The notes: a model not told the origin generated them from the letters alone. A DNA stretch of 64,000 nt from Thinopyrum elongatum (GCA_011799875.1 CM022297.1:71561868-71625867); one strand, 5' to 3'. Positions 11,040 to 22,562 are shown, counted from the stretch's first letter. Program-made: numbers and translations.

Positions 11040-11800
11040 AAAATCATTTTTTGGTTAGTAACATCAAACAACATTGTTGTGAAATTTTAGTTAAGCAGAT
11101 ATTAAATAATAGACATCAAAAGCAATATTGAAACCCGCAACAGAAATATGAAATGCATACGCAATAAAGGAAATGATGTGTATAGGAAAAAGCAAAAAGG
11201 ATAAAATAAAGGTAGGAGAGGGCTGGGTTTATATCAAATGAAAAATCATTTTGGTAGGTACTCCCTCCGTCCCAACATTCTTGTCTTAGATTTGTCTAGA
11301 TACGGTCCAACATTCTTATCTTAGATTTGTCTAGATACGGTACAACCATATCTAGACAAATCTAAGACAAGAATGTTGTGACGGAGGGAGTACAAATTAA
11401 GCTGCATGCTACAAATATGCACGAACAACCTCTTACAGCAATTTCCCCCAAAGGAGAGCTTTCTACTCTGAAGCAAGAGTACAAGACGTCTGTTTTGACT
11501 TCCAACTACTCCATTGACGATCAAGCAAACAGAAAGCACATGCATTGATTCAACAGACACTCTGTGAGTCAAACTGTCAGCTCGGCGCCGGTCTTGGGAC
11601 AGTTGAGGCGAACGTTGAGAAAGTAGTAGCAGCTGATACTACATGCATGATCACACCCTACGGCCTGCAACACTACGGCTGAGTAGATCGGCGCACACAA
11701 TGCACTGAAGCAGCTGCCGCTGCTACTAGTTTTTGGGCGCATGCACTGCTGGCATTTGTTTGACGGTTGAGTGGCGCGCACTGCGTGGCTTGCCATCACG
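11040..11800. repeat. Copy of the secreted-protein-gene flanking module (no gene attached)
   Basis: Text such as ttagttaagcagatattaaat, acaagacgtctgttt, ccaactactccattgac, acatgcatgatcacac and ctgcaacactacggctgagta recurs in the same order near 14770-15200 (upstream of the second secreted-protein gene) and 55070-56120; shorter parts lie at 23600-23830 before the third. It is therefore a duplicated upstream module of that gene family. A Stowaway element is inserted at 11261-11390. Confidence 0.7.
11261..11390. mobile_element. Stowaway (Tc1/mariner) MITE
   Basis: The element begins CTCCCTCCGTCCCAACATTC and ends with the complement ACGGAGGGAG, flanked by TA on both sides (11259-11260, 11391-11392). 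Its left arm contains an internal duplication of the 'cttagatttgtctagatacgg' segment. Confidence 0.88.
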
Positions 11801-11805
11801 TATTT

Positions 11806-12250
11806 GTACAAGTTTGCCCGTGTAGACTTTCTCTGGAAATTTTTGTTTTTACGCTCATTTTGTCATCAAGTATTTGGACAACACTTTGGCGTATTTCAAA
11901 AGATATTTGACAAAAAAAAGTTGACATTATTTGCTTATTCAAGTTTTGACCAAAAAAATTGTGCCTCTTCCATGCCCCCTTTATACAGCTTCGTAATTTT
12001 GCACCTGCTTTTTCAAATCTAGGAATTGCTCTGCTGTTAAGAGCATGTAACACACGGTGTCAGCTTCATAGTAAAAAGGCAAGTTTGCCCATGCGAACTT
12101 TCTCTGGAACTTTGTGTTTTTATTGTCATTTTGTCATCAAGTATTTGGACAACACTTTGGTGTATTTCAAAAGATATTTGATAATAAAACTTGACATTAT
12201 TTGGCTATTCAAGTTTTGACCAAAAAAAAATAATTGTGCCTCTCCCATGC
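11806..12250 (+). repeat. Direct repeat, two units of about 175 bp
   Basis: The segment at 11806-11982 (themes: aagtttgccc, tttctctgga, tcatcaagtatttggacaac, caagttttgaccaaaaaa) recurs at 12079-12250 with a few changes and small indels. The units are about 273 bp apart. No coding potential is apparent. 12251-12640 is unique DNA in which I see no gene. Confidence 0.75.
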
Positions 12251-12824
12251 CCCCGTGTCTCAACTGGGCCGCACGCCTGCGCTCACCTAGCCTCCGTCCG
12301 GCATGCCGCACCACCCTCGACACTGCCGCATTGCCACCAACTGCCGTTCTCGCCAAGAGCAAATAGCCACGAAGAGCGGCCTCGAGCGTATTGGAGGGGG
12401 CTACGCCATTATGGGGAGGGCACTTTCTGTGGATAAGCAAGCTTGGGGGCAGTTTGGTCTTTATTATTTTCCGGAATATGCTCCCATATCTAAAAATTTG
12501 TTTAATCCGATTCCAAATAATGGAGGGTAAGCAAGGGGCAAATGGTATCTTCAATTGAGAAGGCAAAATCATCTCGTTAGATAAGCGAGGTAAAATTGCA
12601 ATTGGAATTCAAGGTATAGAACACCAGTTAACATTGCCTCTCCCTGAAACTATAGTCGCAACGGCCAACAGTACATATGCAGCTGTTCACGCGGCTCACG
12701 CAGCTCTGCTCTAACCGATCCGGTCCATATATGCTTCTCTCGTTCGCTTGGCCGGCCACATTTCGTTCATGCAGTTGAAGTGGCAAGCAGTAGGTTCTGT
12801 GCACTCCTCAGCCTGAAATCTGCC

Positions 12825-13346
12825 ATGGCTCGGCTCTACCACCTCACCCTCCTCTCCGTCTTCTTCTTCCTGCTCCTCACCGGCCTCATTGCTGCTGATC
12901 TGTCCGGAGGGAAGAAGGTTGGGAAGAAGGTGACCATGACCGTGCGGTACCCAGCTGAAGACTCGGGGGAGAAGATCACGATCTCGGCGCACCTCGTCGG
13001 CGAGGGCGGGGTCGGCGACAGCCACTTCCATCTCGACAGCGACGACTACGAGCCGTATGTCTCTCTCTCTCTCTCTCTTTCTCCAACTCATCCTCACAAA
13101 TCACACACTCCAGCGAGTCGTGCGGTTTTGCGTGGTTTAATAAATGTTTAGCTAAGCTTGCGATCGATCTGCAGCATCATTTTCGCCGTGAAAAACCTAG
13201 TCTCGGCCCTGGAGAAGGTCGGAGATCCGCAGGCCTCTCCATCCAAGGTAACGCACATTTTGCCCCTCCCTATCTCATCCATTGGTTCAGATTTCAGAAC
13301 GCAAATGTAAGCTACTAACCTTTGCCTAATTGTTTCTCAGATGTAG
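12825..13346 (+). CDS. Small secreted protein, copy 1 (unknown family, 3 exons, 102 aa)
   Basis: Exons 12825-13054, 13175-13247 and 13341-13346 join with GT-AG introns and give a 102-residue protein. The start follows a conserved 'ctgcc' context. Residues 1-24 (MARLYHLTLLSVFFFLLLTG) are a clear signal peptide. The mature part has a basic stretch (GGKKVGKKVTMTV), then GEKITISAHLVGEG, an acidic/His segment (DSHFHLDSDDYEP) and a C-terminal helix-like run (NLVSALEKVG). The third exon codes only for Met before the stop. Two paralogs lie at 15505 and 24056 with the same intron phases. I do not recognise the family. The intact frame, conserved splice sites and signal peptide make a real gene likely; function unknown, probably extracellular. 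Confidence 0.72.
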
Positions 13347-14290
13347 CTTCACGGTGCATGCCCAGTCACTGCCTCACTAGACACTGGAGATGGAGCTACT
13401 CTTTACTTTCGTCTCAGCGCGAATAAATTAGGCGCCTTTTACTATTTTGTTGTACTACCGTCTGCAAGCAGCAGTGCCCATTCGGGGAGCCTATCCGGTG
13501 GGCTGTAGTAATGTCGTAGTGTGCATGGTGCTGGAGTCTGCCTTCAGCTATCTCTGTGTATCTTGGATTATGTAATCTTCCGGGTTAGAGAAAGAAAATA
13601 TTTCGTTGTTCATCAATTTATTTCTGCTCAATTTCCATCAGGTGGAGGATCTCTATTGTGCTTTATTAACAGATTAAATAGAGCATAACTGCACAAGTAT
13701 AAGAAACAAATGGGAAGGACGTAAGAAAAGAGTAAAAAACAAAGAGGGATACAAGCGAGGAACGGGTTGAGATTAAAAACAGAGGGTTACACTAGCTAAT
13801 ATATAATAGAGTCAGCTTATTTCTTAAGTGAGACCTCGGAACTCGATTCATTAAACAAAATAGAAGAGAGATGTCCGGTTAATTTATGGAAAAGCGGGCA
13901 GAAGCCGTTAATACACACCCACAAGACGTGGCATCCTGCCACCACCCTGCCTCGCCTTCGGTAAACTCCTGTCGAAGCCTCGCCCTGGCGTCCCCATTTT
14001 CGGCTTGGGCTCTGTCTGATCTAATGGGGGATCAAAGCAAAAAGGCTCCCCCACCTGCACCTCTCAATCCTCAAACTCGCCTCCCCTTGAGACGTTGTCC
14101 CGAGACGCATCGCCACTAGCTCCGGCTTGCTTCCGGCTTGGCCTTGCTAGCGTGCTCGCTAACGCTTGTCGCGGCGCCCCCATCTCGGCCTTGAGGTTTC
14201 GCTCCTCTCCCATCGACTCGCAGAGTTTGTAATTTTAGCCAACTGAGAATTAGTAATACCGAAATTCATTTGGTTATAGAAAATATGAAT
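13347..14290. other. 3' flank of secreted-protein gene 1
   Basis: The 3' untranslated region and downstream sequence up to about 13940 match the region behind gene 2 (17015-17640; theme: atagaagagagatgtccg, caagacgtggcatc). The duplicated unit thus includes about 600 bp of downstream DNA. The short ORF at 13886-14119 is not conserved in the other copies and is not called. Confidence 0.55.
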
Positions 14291-14299
14291 GAACATTCC

Positions 14300-15250
14300 T
14301 TTTAACTAGAAACAAAGAACATGTTTTAACTTTGTACCGACGAACAAACATAAGCCACATGCATTCAACACACATCAGAAGTGAGAACCGGGCCACCAGC
14401 AAGCCTGGTAGACGGTACTACTTGTGTTGACGCTCCATGCATGAGTTGACACTAGCAACCGTCTGGTAGCCGGCACTACTTGTGGTGACCCTCCATGCAT
14501 GAGTTGATTGATCACACCAAAGTTGAAGTAGGTGACTCATGCATGATCACTCGTACGGACTCTACATGTTTCTTTGTATTTCACCGTTTTATTTTTCGTT
14601 TGTGTGAGAGGACATTGTTTGGCTGTGTGCATCTTAATTATGCAGAAGCCGGGTATAATGCTTAAAACTTTGAAGTAATAAAATGCCCCTTTTCGAGAAA
14701 ACATGACACTCCAAAACCATCCAAAAGTTCATGAATTATAAGCGATGTGCAGACCACTAGCATTTTATGTTAGACATATCGAACATCATTGTTGTGAAAA
14801 TTTTGTTAAGTGGATATTAAATCACGTCAAAAGCAATAATGAGCGGAACCCCACGAAAGAAATATGAAATCAATATATAGCAAAGGGAAGGTGTACAGAA
14901 CAGAAAGGAGAGGGAGGGCGGGTTTACAATTACAAAGCTGAGGCAAATATCTACGAACTGCTTTTAGGCTGTGAAACAACATGTCTGGTTCATGTAATAC
15001 CGACGAGCAAACAGAAAGCACATGCAATCCACACACACTTTTTCAGACAGGGAATCCGCCTGCAGCGTCAAACTGTCAACTCGGGGCAAACGGCTCTATG
15101 ACCATAAGCTGATGACACCCACGTTCAACTGGCACTAGCAAGTAGTAGCAGCTTGTACTACATGATCACCCTACAGGCACGGCCGAGTAGACCAGGTTCA
15201 CAGACAGTAGAGTGGCGAACACTGCGTGAGTGGAAACAAGAACTCAGCTC
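14300..15250. repeat. Flanking module upstream of secreted-protein gene 2
   Basis: It shares ordered text with 11040-11800, 54420-54680 and 55070-56160 (themes: cattcaacacacat, ttgatcacaccaaagttgaag, tcgaacatcattgttgtgaaa, gagtagacc). A tandem pair inside it (about 14405-14450 and 14461-14505) repeats tggtagncggnactacttgtg. This is the upstream part of the duplicated gene unit. Confidence 0.65.
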
Positions 15251-15395
15251 TGCACCGAGCTAGCTCTTGTACATTAGAAACCTAATCCATTTGTTTTTTA
15301 ATTTTCCAAGGTAAAATCGTAGTTGGGATTTCCCCACAAAAAAAAAAATCGTACTTGGGATCCACTGTAGTCTGTAGGGGTAAGAACACCAATGG

Positions 15396-15402
15396 CTATA
15401 AA
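15396..15402 (+). promoter_or_regulatory. TATA box of secreted-protein gene 2
   Basis: TATAAAA lies 103 bp before the ATG and about 30 bp before a plausible start of transcription. The aligned position before gene 3 (near 23918) reads cactaaaccc, so gene 3 appears to have lost this box. Gene 1 has no clear match at the same place. Confidence 0.6.
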
Positions 15403-15504
15403 ACCATGCTGGCAACTGTACGTACATCAGCAGTAGTTCACACAACTCTGCTCTTACCTATCCTCCATATATGCATGTTACCTATCCTCAGCCCCAAGTC
15501 TGCC

Positions 15505-15742
15505 ATGGCTCGGCTTCGGCTCTACCACCTGACCCTCCTCTCCGTCTTCTTCTTCCTCATCCTCACCGGCCTCGAGGCTGCTGCCGATCCGTCCGGAGAG
15601 AAGAAGGTGACCATGACCGTCCAGTTCCCCCCTGCCGACTCGCCCCCAGGGGAGAAGATCACGATCTCAACGCACTACGTCGGCGAGGACGGGGTGCACG
15701 ACAGCCACGTCCATCTCGACTGCCACCACCACGAGCCGTATG

Positions 15743-15784
<42 letters not shown>

Positions 15785-16028
15785 GGACTCCGACGAGCGG
15801 CCGAGTGATTTAGCTTGATTTGATTTCTAGCTAATCTTGCGGTTGATCTCCAGCCAGCTCGGTTCCGCCGTAAATAACCTTGTCAAGAGCCTGGAGAAGA
15901 TACGAGAAGAGGAGGCTTCTCCATCCGAGGTAGCGTACATTTTTGTCCCCTCCCCATATATCCATCGGTTCATTTCTCACAACGAAGTGCAAACTGCTGA
16001 CATTTGCCACATTGTTTCTGAGCTGTAG
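15505..16028 (+). CDS. Small secreted protein, copy 2 (104 aa, 3 exons)
   Basis: Exons 15505-15737, 15854-15929 and 16023-16028 give 104 residues. The signal peptide is MARLRLYHLTLLSVFFFLIL. The mature protein keeps EKKVTMTVQFPP, GEKITISTHYVGEDG, a His-rich segment (DSHVHLDCHHHEP) and an amphipathic C-terminus (NNLVKSLEKIREEE). The third exon is Leu then stop. Its acceptor reads TTTCTGAG where the paralogs have TTTCTCAG, so splicing may be weaker. Intron 1 begins with an expanded CT repeat. A 914-bp foldback element has inserted into the 3' region at 16098. Same unknown family as copies 1 and 3; probably functional. Confidence 0.7.
15744..15782 (+). repeat. (CT)n microsatellite at the 5' end of intron 1, gene 2
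   Basis: About 19 CT units follow directly after the splice donor. Genes 1 and 3 have shorter CT runs at the same place (13059-13078 and 24299-24320), so the repeat is a family feature that has expanded in gene 2. Confidence 0.9.
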
Positions 16029-16097
16029 GCCGACATGCCCAGTGAGTGGATGCAGGTCCTCTTTCATTTGGTGTCACCGAAAATTAGGCGCGATTTA

Positions 16098-17011
16098 GGG
16101 ATAAGTATACTTTTCGTCCTCGAATTCTGCCGATAGTATAGAAATCGTCCCTCAACTATGAAACCATCAAAACTCAGTCCTCAAACTATCGAAACCGGAT
16201 ACTTTTCGCCCCTCGGACGGTTTTAGTACTTGGTGAACAGTAAAATCAAAAAAAAAATCAAAAAAATCTCAAATTTTATAGCATCGAACATACTCTGGTG
16301 CGCAAGGCACGTGCAAAATTTCGTGGTGTTTCGACATTCGAGCAGTTCGTGGCAAAGACAAAGTTGTAAATATGTACGTCGGTGAACAGTAAATTCAAAA
16401 AAAATAGCAAAAAAATTTCAAAACGATATGAATTTTTTTGGCATCAAAGACGCTTAGGTACGCAAGATGCGTGCAAAATTTCGTGATCAAATGACATACG
16501 AGGAGCTCTAGCAAAAAAAAATAGTGCACATTTTCAAAAAAATAAATCTGAGCCAAATTTTGTTTTTTTTGCCACAAGTTTGTACAATGCCCAAACACCA
16601 CGAAAATTTGCACGCACGTTGCGCACCCAAGCCTCTTTGATGCCAAAAAAATTTATATCGTTTTGAATTTTTTTGCTATTTTTTTAATTTACTGTTCACC
16701 AACGTACATATTTACAGTTTTTTCTTTGTCATGAGCTGCTTGAATGTCGAAACATCACGAAATTTTGCACGTGCCTTGCGCACCAGAGTATGTTCGGTGC
16801 TGTAAAATTTGAGATTTTTTTGATTTTTTTTTTTGCTATATTTTTCGATTTAATTGTTCACCGAGTTACTGTTCACCACGTACTAAAACCGCTCGAGGGA
16901 CGAAAAGTATCCGGTTTTGATAGTTCGAGGACTGAGTTTTGCTGGTTTCGTAGTTGAGGGACGATTTCTATACTATCGGCAGAGTTCGAGGACGAAAAGT
17001 ATACTTATCCC
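16098..17011. mobile_element. Foldback MITE, 914 bp, in the 3' region of secreted-protein gene 2
   Basis: The ends are GGGATAAGTATACTTTTCGTC and its complement. TTTA at 16094-16097 and 17012-17015 looks like a 4-bp target duplication. Outer arms of about 150 bp are nearly identical. Removing the element restores the alignment with the 3' region of gene 1 (ggcgc..tttact), confirming an insertion after the gene duplicated. Its core shares sequence with the 10357-11009 foldback. Confidence 0.85.
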
Positions 17012-17015
17012 TTTA

Positions 17016-18470
17016 CTTTATTACCGTAGTATTTGTCTCTGCAAGGAGCTCCTTCGCTCGTGCGAACAATCACTCATTGTTGGGAGTTTTATCCACCTCT
17101 CACTACTAAACATAGGATGAAAATTATTCCGCGTCCAGTCTATGGAGTGCCCACTCGGTGGGATCTCCATTATTTAGGCTGTAGTAATGTGGTAGTGTGC
17201 ACACTGTGCAGGATGCTGGAGTACATCAACCTTCAGTTATCTCTGTATAGGTTGGATTCTGTGGCTGAACATATCTTCCGTATTCGAGAAAGAAAATATC
17301 TTCTTGTTCTTCTATTTATGTATTTCTTCTCAATTTCTGTGAAATATTCTGTTGTACAAACAGACTAATAGAGTGTAACTGCACAAGTATGAAAAAGATG
17401 TACAAAAAATAGAGAGGGATACAAGTAAGGAACTGTATCACCGAGAAAAAAAAAACATTGCCACGACAGAAGATTCAGCTTATTATATATATATCTTTTT
17501 TCTTAATTTGGACCTTAATTAGGACCCGGTTTCATTAAAAACAAATAGAAGAGAGATGTCCAGATAATTTGCGGTAAACCGGGTAAAATCATTACAACAC
17601 ATATGCAAGACGTGGCATCATGGCCAACCTAGCTACCCACAAGACGGAATTCTCACAAGACTCACTCATCGCCGAAAAGTGGAACACCGTCGAGGTTGCT
17701 TGCAAAGTGTCATTGTCATCACTTCTTCCCGAGCAAGTGACTCCAACTCTACCACTGACGACTGAGTAAAAGCCCTTAGAAGGAACAATACACAAGAATG
17801 CTGCCAACCTACGCCAAACAATCAGCCAAAAACAATGGGGACTAGGTGGCTCCGACTTCAACAACGAGCCTCACTGGAGAAAGGAACTACCCATCACATG
17901 GCATCATTGTCGCCCGGTCGTCTCACAACGGAATGGCTCCGACTTCATGCTCAGGGACATGTCGAACATTCGACGACGAAGGACATGCCACGACCAGCTT
18001 ATCTTACCACCATCATTGTTGCTACACAATACGCAACGCCACCAGACGCGTGGCAACCACCACAACAGAAACGGGCATTAGATGCATCCCTCAGAGACAG
18101 TTTTGACCCAAAGTAACTAAGCCACATATAATGTTGAACAACGGAGGCGGTTCCACAGAAGAAACTGCCCGCAATACCAAAATCGCCCCTATTGCTTTTG
18201 TATTACATGCGGTTATAAAGACCCTGAATTCACGAGGAAATTGTTTGTTTGCCGGGCACCAATATGTTGACTGGAAATGTGGTTTCAGATTGACTGGAAA
18301 GGTCAAGATCACTCAAGATTGGACAGAATATTAGCGTGCCCATTATACTATGTTGAAACACATAAAGAAGGTGGACATTTATATAGAAGAAGACGAGCAA
18401 ATTCTAAGTGCCAAGTAAAACTTTTTGTGGTGAAATTGTAGGCTACCAACTTCTGTAGTGGGTCTAGAGA
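17016..18470. other. 3' flank of secreted-protein gene 2 and unassigned DNA
   Basis: 17016-17640 is the downstream part of the duplicated gene unit (compare 13440-13940). 17640-18470 contains short ORFs below 100 codons without recognisable motifs; its right end may already belong to the CACTA relic that follows. Confidence 0.45.
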
Positions 18471-18474
18471 ACGC

Positions 18475-19020
18475 TTGTGTGATGTTCAAGGAATTCATCC
18501 AGATCTTGCTGATCTGGTCAAAGGCCTAATATGGCAAGTTAGACGATATGAAGGGTATGTAATCAATGGTTACATGATTGCTACGAAAGAAAAGGATGGT
18601 AGGTCAAATACTCAGAATTTGGTTGTTACCCTACAATCTCTGCTAGCAAATAAGGAAAATAGACATATATACTATTACAATGGATACATAAATAAGATAT
18701 GGGAGCTGGACTATGTGGACTCCAGAATTGCATTGTTCCGATGTGAGTGTGTTAGCAAAAACTAAGTCAATTGTTAAAGAAAATGGTCATACTAATGTAA
18801 ATATCAACAAGTTGCCTACAAAGAACGATCCATTCATATTTGTTAAATTTGTCCATCTAGTCTTCTACATTGACCACAAGAGAAATAAAAGCTGACACGT
18901 GGTAATGCCCTCAAAAAGGAAAATTCTCGATTTGCAAGTTATAATCGATGAGGACAATCATAACCGAGTTGACGATATTGTGACCGTGCCTGGATCAACA
19001 AAAGAGTGTGGTGAAGTATG
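18475..19020 (+). pseudogene. Orphan TNP2 transposase C-terminal fragment
   Basis: The frame at 18475-18765 encodes themes of the TNP2 C-terminus: LVKGLIWQVRRYEGYVINGY, then IWELDYVDSRIALFRCECV. After a frameshift near 18765 the domain continues at 18770-19020 (KLPTKNDPFIFVKFVHLVFY). No CACTA termini or subterminal repeats were found nearby, so this is a relic. Codon text diverges clearly from CACTA-2, suggesting another family. Confidence 0.6.
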
Positions 19021-19219
19021 ACCGAGCCTTATGATCATCACGATGATGTAATTGTCTAATATGCATGTCTTTTGACGTTTCCTGATTTTGAGTTGAACTA
19101 TTTAAGATTATTATTTGCATTGTATGGTTTTGAATTGAAATGTGTTTGGATATTTTTTCGCACTATATGATTTTGAGTTGAATTGTTTATGATTTTTAGT
19201 TGAATTATGCCGTTGAATG

Positions 19220-20380
19220 ATACTGGCAGTAGTCCTGACAGGGTGTCGTGCATAGCTAAAAATATAGATGGGAAGCCACATAAAGCTTTTACACAGGTTC
19301 TGGCCCTCACGGAGTAGCTAATACCCTAGTCCTGGTTGATTGATTGTTAGTATAAATGCCTTGTTTGAGGAGGTCATAATGGTATATCATAGGTGCATCC
19401 AAACCAAGGTTGTTTTTCTCTTGATTGTGATTTTTTTTCGGTAGGCACCGAAAAACCTGTTTCCAAAAAATCTCAGAATTTTTTGATATTTTTCGCCCGA
19501 ATTTTGAATTCAATTTTTTTGCTTTAAAATATAAACTAGTTTAAGCCTAACTTTAAGTAGTATTGTTCCTGTACGATTGGTTAGTGCATCTTTCTGTCAT
19601 TCTTTCTGTCATCTTTCTGTCATTCGTAAGCTCGTGGGATCGAAACACCCATCCATCTCTTCCCTATTATTTTTTTTAAACGGCAAAACACTTATTAAAA
19701 ATCAGTTGGCAAAACTAGGATTTGATCCTGCGACCCCCTGAAGCTACGGCAAGCGCATTTCTACCACGCCAAGAGATAACTTCTGTTGAATAGCCATACA
19801 AGCGCTATTTGACATAACTTAGATGTTTAAATTAAAAAAAATCAAAATTTTCGTTTGTATTCAATTTTTTCGGTGGGTAGCGGAAGCTCCAGTTTTCAAC
19901 CGGTTTCCAAAAATACCTGCCGAAAAAAAAACCCTGATCCAAACTACAGATTGGATGCTATGAGCTAGCCTTTGCCTCGCCTTATAGAGGGCTGGGGGAG
20001 GCCTAGTATTTACAGGAGTCCTAGTCGGTTACAACCAACTTGGGAGGGCGCCGTAATCTGCATCTTGCATACCAAGTTGGTGGAGTCTTCTAGAGGAGGA
20101 CTATCGGCAGGGTAAGGGAACTAGGCCAAGTTACGGCATGTTGGGTCTCAATGCGGGCCTTTTTGGCCGACTTACCGTCTTATAATATACGCCCAGACCC
20201 CGGTATTGGTAGGGTCGGTACCCTGAGCTTGTCAAAAGCTAGACAGCGTCCAAATAGAAGTGAAATCTTGTGCGCCATCTTGGACTGCTTGCTCTTTCAC
20301 AAGGCAGGAGAACGACATGATGAGAAGGGCTTGGAAGCCACGAGGGGGTAGGCAAAACATGCCAGGCGAGCGTCTAACCT
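19220..20380. other. Degraded LTR-like sequence interrupted by a foldback element
   Basis: 19240-19345 contains 'ggttctggccctcacggagt' followed by 'taataccctagtcctg', a motif seen in several Triticeae gypsy LTRs and, in related form, at 62570-62620. 19936-20380 has similar LTR-like text. Ends and target duplication could not be identified, so this is only a suggestion. Confidence 0.3.
19428..19932. mobile_element. Foldback element with tRNA-like arms (1)
   Basis: Outer inverted repeats (ttttttttcggtaggca and its near complement at about 19930) flank two inward-facing tRNA-like segments. On plus at about 19583-19660: GGTTAGTGCATC, then GGGATCGAAACACCC. On minus at about 19785-19720: TGGCGTGGTAGAAATGCG, then GGATCAAATCC. 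These resemble Pol III A and B boxes. No full cloverleaf is evident. A CTTTCTGTCATT triplication sits in the left one. Confidence 0.5.
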
Positions 20381-20984
20381 CCTAATATTGGTTTGTCGTT
20401 CAAGATGGCCCACTTCCAGAGAGCTGGTTTCAGCGAACCACAAAGCATCATGAATCTTTGAGTGATGTCTTCATGAAAGTCAGGCCTGAATGCTCCAGGC
20501 CCAGTATGGCTTTGCCTTTGCGTGAAGATGGAATGTACCCACTCGAATCGAGTGTGGAATGGTCAACCATGCGATGCGAGGCAGCGTGGGTGCCAACGAA
20601 GGTTGCGCCCCACCGCCTGTCACATTTAAACCGCCTCCAATACTTTGGTAGCAGTATATTAGCAATTCCACATACCTTGAGTTCGCTGGCAAAGTATTCA
20701 TTCACTGGGCACTAATATGAGGGGGAAGTGTTGCATTTGTCACCATTTTTAGGTGGTGGGTTGTCGTTGGGCACCAATTTTTGTGTGTGTGTGTGGGGGG
20801 GGGGGGGGGGGGGGGGGGGGGAATCAAAATAAACGTTGAAATTGTAGAGGAAATTTAAATCCAACCCTGAACTTTGTATCCCCGAAATCAGCACACCAAA
20901 CTCTCTGATCCCAATCTATTTTAAACCTTGAGTGTGTTTCCAAACAAGGATTGTCGATGTGGTACCTCAAAGCCATATACCGGC
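20381..20984. other. Unassigned DNA with a 27-G run
   Basis: No gene is recognised. A (GT)n stretch runs into an uninterrupted G run at 20795-20821, a place where sequence or assembly length is unreliable. Confidence 0.4.
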
Positions 20985-21840
20985 ATCCGGCCCACCATGC
21001 GCGAAGCGTGTTTTTTTTCGTAACGTGCGACTTACAATACCAAATGTGGAGTGATGGGTGGGAATCGTACTTGTGACCTGGCATCCCTAAACTAGTCGTG
21101 CTAGCCACTCTAATAGATGGCTGTTTTTTTTTTTGCGGAGAAACAGATGGCTGTTGTTGATAAAGTAGAACCATGAAAGTATTAACCACATAACGCAATG
21201 TCCAGATTTGAAAATTTTTGAAAAAAAATTGATACATTTTCCTGAAAGTATCAACAATTTTGAAGTGCGGACACTTTTTGAAAAAAAAAGCACAATTTAG
21301 GGACGTGTTCGCACTTATTTTTAAAAGTGCAAACAAATTTTTAAAAAAATCTTCCATTTATTTTAAGTTAGAACGTGTTCGCACTTTAATATTTTTACAG
21401 GTTTAAAAAATTGTTAGCATTTCCAAAAAATTGTTCATATTTTTCAAAAAATGTTCGGAGATTTATGTTTCATGTTTTCAAAATCTTTGTGTTTTTAAAA
21501 AATGTTTGTAATTCCAAAAAATCACTTTTTTGCAAAAAATATTTGGAATTTTAAATTATTTTGGTTTTAAGAATATTCGTGTTTCAAAAGTGGTAACAAT
21601 TTTCAAGAAAATGTGTCGAAGATTTCAAAAAAAATAAATCAAATCTCAACGTTGCAATGTGTTGTTAAATAGTTTCGCACTTGTCTTTAATCACCAAAAG
21701 TCATATGTTGGAGTGGCTGGTGGCATTATCTCATAAGCATCAGGTCCCAAGTTGGAATCCCCGTGAGTATAAGTATTTTTTGGTATTTTTAGTTGTACGT
21801 TACAATAAGGAAAAAGATGCTTCGCGCCTGGTGGGCCGGC
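20985..21840. mobile_element. Foldback element with tRNA-like arms (2)
   Basis: The ends ggcccaccatgcgcgaagcg and its near complement (to about 21838) are inverted. Near each end, facing outward, lies a tRNA-like segment: minus at about 21112-21050 (GAGTGGCTAGCACG, then AGTACGATTCCC) and plus at about 21708-21766 (GAGTGGCTGGTGGC, then AGTTGGAATCCCC). These match A- and B-box layout. The interior is AT-rich without a gene. Confidence 0.5.
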
Positions 21841-22250
21841 CCAGTCGTGTCCGGCTGCAGCCTTACGTGCCCCGTCCACAATCCCCTTGAACACGCTAAA
21901 GGTTCATAATAGACCGGGATCAAATAGTTTGCTGTGTTGACTTCAGGGATTCGAAGATTAAGGTTTGATTTAAATTTCGTCTACAAGTTCAAGGCTTATT
22001 TTAGACTTTTTCCATTTTAGGGCAACGGCTGTTTTTGCCCTATCTGTTGGTGAATGGAAGGTATGTACTACTGTACCTTTGTTTTTATTTTTTCTCCATA
22101 TGAATTCTTTAGGTCAAGCAATGATGAATTTAACGCTACTGTTTCTGTACTGTGGATGCTAATAATTTTTTCTATAAAGTTGGTGAAAGTTTAGTAATAT
22201 TTTCTTATGACAAAGGTAATATGCAGAGTAAGTAAAAAACAAAGGTGATA

Positions 22251-22562
22251 CTTCCTCCTTTCCGGTTTATAAGGCTTATCTCAACTTTTTGTTTTTTCAA
22301 TTTAGAGGGCTCATCTCCATCTCAGTTTTAGTTTCCAATGTGCATCAAATCTTTGCATGCAAGAATTAAAAAGGAACACACCAATGCATGTAATGTTCCT
22401 ACTCATCTAGTGGCCAAGCATGCATGCACTGTAATTAATTCAAATTAATGCATGAGTTTAATTGGGGTAGTTTTATAAAGTACAAGATATATTCCTCCAC
22501 TCACAAAATGCCTTGGTTGATGAGATTTGAGATTTGAGCCCTATAAACCGGAAGGGAGGGAG
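22251..22562. mobile_element. Stowaway-type MITE, about 312 bp
   Basis: It begins CTTCCTCCTTTCCGGTTTAT and ends with the complement CTATAAACCGGAAGGGAGGG, flanked by TA (22249-22250 and 22563-22564). No coding content. Confidence 0.82.

Noticed and set aside
19583..21766. Functional tRNA genes
   Set aside because: Box-like motifs are present but no acceptor stem or anticodon arm could be paired.
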